DNA from: Brevibacillus sp.
GTDB lineage: Bacteria; Bacillota; Bacilli; Brevibacillales; Brevibacillaceae
Direction: 5' to 3'
NCBI GenBank assembly: GCA_029240815.1
Contig: JARDZO010000209.1
Span: 1 to 10,182 of the forward strand
Length of the DNA: 10,182 bases
Under the pieces are notes generated by a model. That model made no database searches, was not told the DNA's origin, and worked only from the letters and a program-made list of their open reading frames with translations. Position 1 is the stretch's first letter, and each line of letters begins with the position of its first letter. A program made the position numbers and the translations under genes. Shown here one piece after another: positions 1-5,159 of this stretch.

Positions 1-42
1 AAGAAACAGCAAAGGGGTTTTTCTTGCGTATCCGTTCAATTG

Positions 43-1173
43 TCAGGAAGTCGTCTCATTCGATACATCGTTCATTCGGAACAAGTCATCATCTTCGAAC
101 CCGACGATGAACAACTTGAGGTTTGCTTTCAGATTCAAGTCAAACGGGGGATGGACGTCATTTCCGCGGCCATCCTTGATGATCCGGACAGTCGGACGGT
201 GCGAGTAATCCGGGTCGACGCGACTGACCACCCCTACCTCTCCTGTATTCAATACGACGCTGCTCCCGATCGGAAAGACAGCGATATGCTTGATAAAGGC
301 GTTGACGAGGTGATGTTCAAACAAGTGACCACCAGACCCTAGCAAGTACTCCAGAGCGTCCTGGGGCATGTATCGCTTTCGCCAAGGACGAGGAGAAGTC
401 AGTGAGTCGTAGACATCCGCAATGCCAACGATCTGGGCGTACTCATGAATTTGTTTTCCCGTAAGTCCCTGAGGGTAGCCGCTGCCATTTAGCCGTTCGT
501 GATGCTGCAGGCAGACGTGAGCAGACAGGAGGGATATATCGTGCTGTTTTCGCAGCATATTAAAACCGTGCATCGTATGTTGTTTGGCGATTTCTTTTTC
601 TTCGTCAGACCAGCGCTCTTCTTTTTGCAGCATCTCTTCGGGGAGATTCAGCTTACCCATATCATGGAGCATGGCTCCGATCCCCAGATCCATCAGTCGT
701 TGCCGGTTGTAGCCCAGGGACATCCCGACAGCCGTCGACAGCACAGCTACGTTGACCGAGTGGTGATAAAGGGATGGAGAATGGGAGGAGATGCTGGATA
801 AATGACCAATCATTTGCTTATTGAGCAAGAGGTCATCCAGGATGGAGCTAAAGGCGCGCTGAAAATGCAGGCCCATTTCTATTAACGAAATTTTTCGTGC
901 GAGCTTGTTTGAGTTGCTAATCTGCTTGAACGTTTTCTCGATGGCCTCCACAGCGATCTGCCGTGTCTGCGGACGGATGACTTCTTCTACCTGGATGTCT
1001 TCTGTGCGAGGATCATCTATATAGACAGCGTCAATATTGGACCGTGTCAGGCCCGCAATGAGACGCTCAGTCAGTACCATGCCCGTACCCAGCAATACTT
1101 TTCCATCTTCGGTGAAAACGGTGCGGCCCAATTTCATACCTGACCGAACTTGTCTTAAAGATACTAACCTCAT
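43..1173 (-). CDS. HD-GYP domain cyclic-di-GMP phosphodiesterase
   Basis: Probable cytoplasmic phosphodiesterase that hydrolyses cyclic-di-GMP, favouring motility over sessile life. The 376-residue protein has a short N-terminal segment (about 1-55), a linker, then an HD-GYP domain (about 125-300). Metal and active-site signatures are visible: HH at 137-138, HDMGK at 170-174, H199, HH at 224-225, GYP at 232-234 and D253. The usual HHERxDGxGYP block reads HHERLNGSGYP, with Asn at the Asp position. Residues 300-360 look like a small beta-rich extension. No transmembrane segment or receiver domain is seen. The start is the ATG at 1173 because GGAGGG lies 6 bases upstream; an ATG at 1209 would add 12 residues but lacks such a site. 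It is divergent from nrdR. The family call is firm; cyclic-di-GMP as substrate is inferred from the intact GYP motif. Confidence 0.9.
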   Translation of the reverse strand: MRLVSLRQVRSGMKLGRTVFTEDGKVLLGTGMVLTERLIAGLTRSNIDAVYIDDPRTEDIQVEEVIRPQTRQIAVEAIEKTFKQISNSNKLARKISLIEMGLHFQRAFSSILDDLLLNKQMIGHLSSISSHSPSLYHHSVNVAVLSTAVGMSLGYNRQRLMDLGIGAMLHDMGKLNLPEEMLQKEERWSDEEKEIAKQHTMHGFNMLRKQHDISLLSAHVCLQHHERLNGSGYPQGLTGKQIHEYAQIVGIADVYDSLTSPRPWRKRYMPQDALEYLLGSGGHLFEHHLVNAFIKHIAVFPIGSSVVLNTGEVGVVSRVDPDYSHRPTVRIIKDGRGNDVHPPFDLNLKANLKLFIVGFEDDDLFRMNDVSNETTS

Positions 1174-1197
1174 TACAATCCCTCCAACAATACCCAT

Positions 1198-1226
1198 ATT
1201 GTACTCCATTTGACTTATGCTTTAAA
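1198..1226 (-). promoter_or_regulatory. Predicted sigma-A promoter of the HD-GYP gene
   Basis: Read on the minus strand: -35 TTTAAA (1226-1221), a 17-base spacer and -10 TACAAT (1203-1198). Transcription would start near 1191, leaving a leader of about 18 bases that carries the GGAGGG ribosome site. The -35 is a weak match (4 of 6). It interlocks with the nrdR promoter on the other strand. Confidence 0.4.
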
Positions 1227-1236
1227 TAGGTATAAG
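1209..1236 (+). promoter_or_regulatory. Predicted sigma-A promoter of nrdR
   Basis: -35 TTGACT (1209-1214), a 16-base spacer and -10 TATAAG (1231-1236), each 5 of 6 to consensus. Start expected near 1243, giving a leader of about 70 bases before the nrdR ATG. The site shares its DNA with the oppositely directed promoter of the HD-GYP gene. Confidence 0.45.
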
Positions 1237-1311
1237 GATTGACTTGACTTCTGCAGGGAAATTGAGGGACACTGTAAACAAGTATTGTCTGTACTGGAGT
1301 TGATTGCTGCG

Positions 1312-1797
1312 ATGCGCTGTCCATTTTGTGAATATAATGGAACAAAAGTCCTAGATTCGCGTCCTTTTAATCATAATAAATCAATCCGTCGTCGTCGGGA
1401 ATGCGAACAGTGCGAACGTCGGTTCACGACCTTTGAGATGGTGGAGGAAACTCCCTTGTTGATCGTTAAAAAAGAAGGTACTCGAGAGGAATTCAGTCGC
1501 GAGAAGGTTTTGCGCGGTTTGGTGCGAGCCTGTGAAAAGCGTCCGGTTCCACTAGAGGTACTGGAAAACGTGGTCAATGACATTGAAAGGGAGCTTCGTA
1601 GCTGCGGTCAGGCGGAAGTCCCGAGCAATGACGTTGGGGAGAAAGTCATGGAGCGTTTGTATCACGTAGATGAGGTCGCTTACGTGCGTTTTGCCTCTGT
1701 CTACCGCCAGTTCAAGGATATCAGCGTCTTCATGAAGGAACTGGAGGAGCTGTTGGCACAAGCGAGGAACAGTCACACTCCTTTTCCAAAAGAGTAG
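1312..1797 (+). CDS. nrdR: NrdR, ATP-cone transcriptional repressor of ribonucleotide reductase genes
   Basis: NrdR represses ribonucleotide reductase operons by sensing ATP/dATP and binding NrdR boxes, tying deoxynucleotide supply to demand. The 161-residue protein begins with the invariant MRCPFC; zinc-ribbon cysteines are C3, C6, C31 and C34, followed by the arginine-rich [16 protein letters not shown]-binding segment. An ATP-cone spans about 48-138 ([16 protein letters not shown] onward). Length is close to the family norm of about 150-160; the tail after residue 150 is unique. The ATG at 1312 is chosen because the family starts MRCPFC; its GGAG (1295-1298) is a rather distant 13 bases away. 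A TTG at 1285 in frame would add 9 residues. In Bacillus subtilis the orthologue (ytcG) precedes dnaB and dnaI, and the same order is kept here. Confidence 0.96.
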   Translation: MRCPFCEYNGTKVLDSRPFNHNKSIRRRRECEQCERRFTTFEMVEETPLLIVKKEGTREEFSREKVLRGLVRACEKRPVPLEVLENVVNDIERELRSCGQAEVPSNDVGEKVMERLYHVDEVAYVRFASVYRQFKDISVFMKELEELLAQARNSHTPFPKE

Positions 1798-1820
1798 TAA
1801 CGACAGGTAAAAAGTCTATC

Positions 1821-1860
1821 GACGCCACGCTCTCGCGGTATTACAGCCAGGGCGTCTTTT
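1821..1860 (+). terminator. Possible rho-independent terminator after nrdR
   Basis: GACGCC (1821-1826) pairs with GGCGTC (1851-1856), followed directly by TTTT and then GCTTT. The 24-base loop may hold a small CGC/GCG inner stem (1828-1837). The short outer stem and large loop make it a moderate candidate; read-through into dnaB is likely. Confidence 0.45.
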
Positions 1861-1898
1861 GCTTTCCATCTGATTTCAGCGCGTTGACCAGATCGCCA

Positions 1899-1907
1899 TG
1901 CTATAAT
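1899..1907 (+). promoter_or_regulatory. Extended -10 promoter of dnaB-dnaI
   Basis: TGC followed by a perfect TATAAT (1902-1907) forms an extended -10 element. The nearest -35-like TTGACC (1884-1889) is only 12 bases away, too close to act as a normal -35, so recognition would rest on the TGn element. Start near 1914 gives a leader of about 28 bases with AGGAAGGAAAG before the ATG at 1942. Confidence 0.6.
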
Positions 1908-1941
1908 AGTGGAATGAGATTTGTCAGGAAGGAAAGAGCCG

Positions 1942-3390
1942 ATGCGCCGTTTAGTATGGAACGAATTGTTGCCAAAGGATCGTTTTTTGGTGCGGGTGGC
2001 GAGGCCGCTCAGCTATACCGAGATGGGCTATGTCACGCATTTGTACTTGCCGATCATCGGTGTCGAGTCGTATACGCTCTACCAACTGCTCGCGCATGGC
2101 GTGCAGGAAGCGAGCGGCGCTGCTTCTGAGAGCACACATCGCAGCTTGATGCTCTCTACTTCGTTGTCTCTGGATCGGCTTTTGGATGCCCGTGAGCGCT
2201 TGGAGGCTATGGGACTGATAGAGGTACGCAGACGCGAGAACTTGCAGCGGGATTACTACTACGACTATTTGCTGAAGCCGCCATTGACACCGGGAGAATT
2301 TTTTGCGGATTACGTCCTTTCTCTTATGCTGTTAAATAAGATTGAAAATATTCGATTTCAGCAGCTGCGAGAGCAATATGCCGATACGATTGCTACTCAA
2401 CTGGATCAGGAATACACCATCGTCGAAAATGTAACGAAGGACTTTCATGAAGTGTTCCAATCGTTGAAACCGTCTGAGCTGGAAGTGAAGAAGGGCTCAG
2501 AGCGAGAGCAGTTCTTGACGAAAATGGAGACGAGCTTCCCGCCAGCAGATATGAAGTCTGGCTTCGAGGCACAGGTCACGCACCCGTTGAGCGTCTCATC
2601 CTTGCGTCTATATTTGCCAGACAATGCAGATGCTTCCAAAGTGCTCGGCGGAACGAGCATGGAGTTTTTATATTTGCTGTGCCACTTTTATCAGATGGAC
2701 AGCTGGGGGATGGGCCAGGAGCTACGGGACTGGACTTTGTACAAGCCCGACCGAAGTCTGGATACCGAAGTACTGCGCAAGCGTCTGGTACAACGTTATT
2801 CCGAGGACAAGCTGTATCGAAATACCACAGTGGAGAGCGGGGGAGAGGATGAGTGGGGGCCAGGCCAATTGCCAGAGCCGGGCAGCGAAGCGTTTGTCCG
2901 TGCCTGTCGCATTCTGTCTCCCCTCGGACTGCTGGAACGTGTCGTCGGAGGCAGGGTAAGCAAGGTGTTTCTCGAACGTGCGGAGACGCTGGTATTCTCA
3001 GACGGGATGCAGCCGGAAGTAGTGAATGCCCTGTTGGTCCACACGTTGACGAGTATGCAGATGGAATTGCCAAAAGCGTACATGGAGACGATTCGCGACA
3101 GCTGGAAAGCGAAGCGGATTGCTACCGTAGATGAGGCCGTGAAGCAGATTTTGGAGCGTGCCGATCAGCGGGCACAAAATGTAGAAAAGGCGAAGAGCCC
3201 GAAGAAGGATACGGGAACGGTGCGTCGCAATGGGAAAAATGTCTTGCAAGACAAACTGCCGGCATCTGTAGAATGGCAGAGAGAGCAGGAGAAAACGGGG
3301 CAGCTGTCTGAAAAAGGAAAACTCATTTCTGATGATCCAGAGTTGAGTAAAATGCTCGAAACCTTACGTAAAAAACAGAAAGGAGAGTGA
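1942..3390 (+). CDS. dnaB: DnaB, primosomal replication initiation and membrane attachment protein (Bacillus type)
   Basis: Bacillus-type DnaB is not the helicase. It is a helicase co-loader that works with DnaD and DnaI at oriC and at restarted forks, and it associates with the membrane. The 482-residue product matches the family's usual length (about 470). The N-terminal third (about 20-125) reads as a winged-helix domain like that of DnaD. The C-terminal part has a DnaD-like region with the Y-xxx-I-xxx-W pattern at Y380, I384 and W388 (YMETIRDSW), then a charged low-complexity tail from about residue 410. The ATG at 1942 is chosen for the AGGAAGG site 9 bases upstream; an in-frame TTG at 1921 would add 7 residues. 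dnaI follows after 7 bases, so the two are very probably cotranscribed. Confidence 0.92.
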   Translation: MRRLVWNELLPKDRFLVRVARPLSYTEMGYVTHLYLPIIGVESYTLYQLLAHGVQEASGAASESTHRSLMLSTSLSLDRLLDARERLEAMGLIEVRRRENLQRDYYYDYLLKPPLTPGEFFADYVLSLMLLNKIENIRFQQLREQYADTIATQLDQEYTIVENVTKDFHEVFQSLKPSELEVKKGSEREQFLTKMETSFPPADMKSGFEAQVTHPLSVSSLRLYLPDNADASKVLGGTSMEFLYLLCHFYQMDSWGMGQELRDWTLYKPDRSLDTEVLRKRLVQRYSEDKLYRNTTVESGGEDEWGPGQLPEPGSEAFVRACRILSPLGLLERVVGGRVSKVFLERAETLVFSDGMQPEVVNALLVHTLTSMQMELPKAYMETIRDSWKAKRIATVDEAVKQILERADQRAQNVEKAKSPKKDTGTVRRNGKNVLQDKLPASVEWQREQEKTGQLSEKGKLISDDPELSKMLETLRKKQKGE

Positions 3391-3397
3391 TGGCTAG

Positions 3398-4336
3398 ATG
3401 GAATCCGTCGGTCAGTTTATGAAAGAGCTGGCAAAGCGAACCCCTCGCCAATTGCTGTCGCCTGATGAGCAACTCGATAAAATGTTTCGCTCCAGCGCTT
3501 ATTTACAAGCATTCCAGCAAGAGCATCCGGAATTGTCCCGGGAAGATTACCTGCGATCGCTCTCTGATGTGTATACGTCCGTAAAGGAGCAATATTGGTG
3601 TGAGCGTTGCCCGGGACTCACGGAGTGCCCAAATCTCGTAAAAGGGCATCGGACACAGCTCAGCAATGTGAACCAAACCATTGTAAGTGCGATTGCTCCC
3701 TGTAAAAAGCAACTCTCCCATGAAGAGGATCTCAAGCGTAGACGCATGATGCGGAGCTACTATGTGTCTGAGGAAACCATGACTGCCAGCTTTGACAAGC
3801 TAGAGCATGATGCTGGCAACCGGGCAGCAGTAGCAGCGGCCATCCAGTTCTGTAATCAGATGGAGACAGGAGAACGAGCAAAAGGCTTATATTTCCACGG
3901 TTCATTTGGAGTCGGAAAGAGCTATCTCATGGGTGCGATCGGTCGTCAGCTGTCAGATAGCCACATTTCTTCGCTACTGGTTTACGTTCCCGATTTTATT
4001 CGGGAGATGAAGGATTCCATCTCTGATCAGTCGTATGTGGGAAAACTGGAGCTTTTAAAAGAAGTACCGGTTCTCATTTTGGACGATATAGGGGCTGAGA
4101 ACCTAACACCGTGGGTACGCGACGAAATTTTGGGTGTCATTTTAAATCAGCGGGCAAACAATCATTTGCCCACGCTCTTTACGTCCAACTACTCGCTGGA
4201 GGAGCTGGAGGAGCATCTGTCGATTTCCAATGGCAATCGAATCGAGCGGACCAAGGCAGCGAGGATCATGGAGCGTATCCGGCATTTTGTCGAGGTACAT
4301 GAGATTTTACGCAAGAATCAGCGTCTGGAGAGCTGA
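3398..4336 (+). CDS. dnaI: DnaI, primosomal AAA+ helicase loader
   Basis: DnaI binds the replicative helicase and loads it onto single-stranded DNA with DnaB and DnaD. The 312-residue protein equals the family norm. The N-terminal domain carries a zinc-type cluster (C68, C71, C77, H84, C102), which in this family contacts the helicase. The AAA+ domain shows Walker A GSFGVGKS (168-175), Walker B VLILDDIG (225-232), a sensor I region TLFTSNY (259-265) and an arginine-finger-like RIMERIR (289-295). The start at 3398 has AAGGAGAG 10 bases upstream, inside the end of dnaB. The last 30 bases overlap the 3' end of the convergent YdcF-type gene. In B. subtilis ytxC and thrS lie downstream; neither is here, so synteny breaks at this point. 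Confidence 0.96.
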   Translation: MESVGQFMKELAKRTPRQLLSPDEQLDKMFRSSAYLQAFQQEHPELSREDYLRSLSDVYTSVKEQYWCERCPGLTECPNLVKGHRTQLSNVNQTIVSAIAPCKKQLSHEEDLKRRRMMRSYYVSEETMTASFDKLEHDAGNRAAVAAAIQFCNQMETGERAKGLYFHGSFGVGKSYLMGAIGRQLSDSHISSLLVYVPDFIREMKDSISDQSYVGKLELLKEVPVLILDDIGAENLTPWVRDEILGVILNQRANNHLPTLFTSNYSLEELEEHLSISNGNRIERTKAARIMERIRHFVEVHEILRKNQRLES

Positions 4337-4939
4337 AGACCAGAAGCGTGAGAAGTGCCAGTACGTGATCGCCAGCACTTCTCGCGCCTCATGGTACGGC
4401 TTGAAAAGGACGTGCGAATGTACGCCAACAGGCGATACGGAGAGTCCCAAGGCATTCGCCATCGTCACGGCTCGAGCCAGATGATAGTCGTGACTGATTA
4501 CCAACGCTTTTTTCAATTGATGAGTGACCATGACCTGCTGACTAAACAGCAGGTTTTCGTATGTTGAGGTGGACTGTGTCTCCATGAGAATGTGTTCGGC
4601 AGGAACCCCACGCTCGATCAGGTATTCTTTCATCACAGCAGCTTCTGTCCGCCGCTTGCCTTCTCCCAAGCCACCCGTTACCAACAAGACAGGTACATAC
4701 TTTTTCTGATAGAGCCACAATGCCTGATCCAACCTTTCGCGCAAGCCCGGACTCGGGCCGTCTCCCCACACAGCAGCGCCCAACACGATTCCGACATCTG
4801 CCTGACGAGGGATTGCTTCCAGTATGGTTTTTTCGATCTGGTAGACGACATAGCCTGACCAGATTCCTCCGATCCCGATGAGAATGCTCAAATAGAGGAG
4901 CACTCGTCGCATCCAGCGCGGTTTTTTGCGTCTATTCAC
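4307..4939 (-). CDS. YdcF/DUF218 (SanA/ElyC-like) family membrane-anchored protein
   Basis: The DUF218 family is linked in other bacteria to envelope integrity and cell-wall precursor metabolism; the activity of this member is unknown. The 210-residue form has a basic N-terminus (RRKKPRWMRR), one transmembrane helix at about 12-33, then an extracytoplasmic DUF218 domain. Family blocks visible are ADVGIVLGAAVWGDGPSP (48-64), VTGG (87-90) with the following GEGKRRTEA, STSTYENLL (123-131) and ISHDYHLARA (148-157). The GTG at 4939 is chosen because AGGAGG lies 10 bases upstream. Extending to the ATG at 5065 would add 42 cysteine- and basic-rich residues unlike a family N-terminus. Its coding end overlaps dnaI tail to tail by 30 bp. 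I saw no convincing promoter in the gap upstream. Confidence 0.85.
   Translation of the reverse strand: MNRRKKPRWMRRVLLYLSILIGIGGIWSGYVVYQIEKTILEAIPRQADVGIVLGAAVWGDGPSPGLRERLDQALWLYQKKYVPVLLVTGGLGEGKRRTEAAVMKEYLIERGVPAEHILMETQSTSTYENLLFSQQVMVTHQLKKALVISHDYHLARAVTMANALGLSVSPVGVHSHVLFKPYHEAREVLAITYWHFSRFWSSALQTLILA
4346..4387 (+). other. Long hairpin 10 bases after the dnaI stop, inside the antisense YdcF-type gene
   Basis: GCGTGAGAAGTGC (4346-4358) pairs with GCACTTCTCGCGC (4375-4387): 13 paired positions, one of them a G-U, with a 16-base loop. In plus-strand RNA the stem is unbroken, whereas in minus-strand RNA the G-U position becomes a C-A mismatch. No T tract follows, so it is not a classical terminator. 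It could protect or process the dnaB-dnaI mRNA 3' end. Confidence 0.5.
4533..4557 (+). terminator. Terminator-like hairpin downstream of dnaI, antisense to the YdcF-type gene
   Basis: ACCTGCTG (4533-4540), six-base loop, CAGCAGGT (4547-4554), then TTT to 4557. The T run is present only in the plus direction, which fits a stop for the dnaB-dnaI transcript about 200 bases after dnaI. The T run is short, and the site lies in the coding sequence of the opposing gene, so the call is tentative. Confidence 0.35.
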
Positions 4940-5073
4940 TTCGGTTTTTCCTCCTGGCTGTCTCTTTTTTTCTGGACGGCAGGCGGCGAATGAACCTGCT
5001 CTATCTATGTAATAAGACGCTTTAGATCGACGAGAGTTACAGGGTCTGACACACGCCGGACACAAATAACTAG

Positions 5074-5100
5074 TAAATTATTTCTCTCAGAAGCCGATAT
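5074..5100 (+). promoter_or_regulatory. Consensus sigma-D (SigD/FliA, sigma-28) promoter for the Ig-repeat gene
   Basis: TAAA (5074-5077), a spacer of exactly 15 bases and GCCGATAT (5093-5100). This equals the Bacillus sigma-D consensus TAAA-N15-GCCGATAT at all 12 defined bases, spacing included. Start expected near 5107, giving a leader of about 53 bases before the ATG at 5160. I found no comparable sigma-A site in this gap. The site places the gene in the motility and autolysin regulon. Confidence 0.85.
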
Positions 5101-5159
5101 AGTAAGCGAGGCATGGGTTTTACAAGAAGCAGATTTCATACTTGCGGGGGAGGCTAGCA

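Noticed and set aside
1..42. Half of a terminator (AAAGGGGTTTTT) at the left edge
   Set aside because: It resembles the 3' arm of a plus-strand terminator, but the matching 5' arm would lie outside the window, so it cannot be supported.
2576..3083. Several long open frames opposite and out of frame within dnaB
   Set aside because: They lie fully inside a well-supported dnaB reading frame, have no ribosome sites, and show arginine- and serine-rich composition typical of antisense shadow frames.
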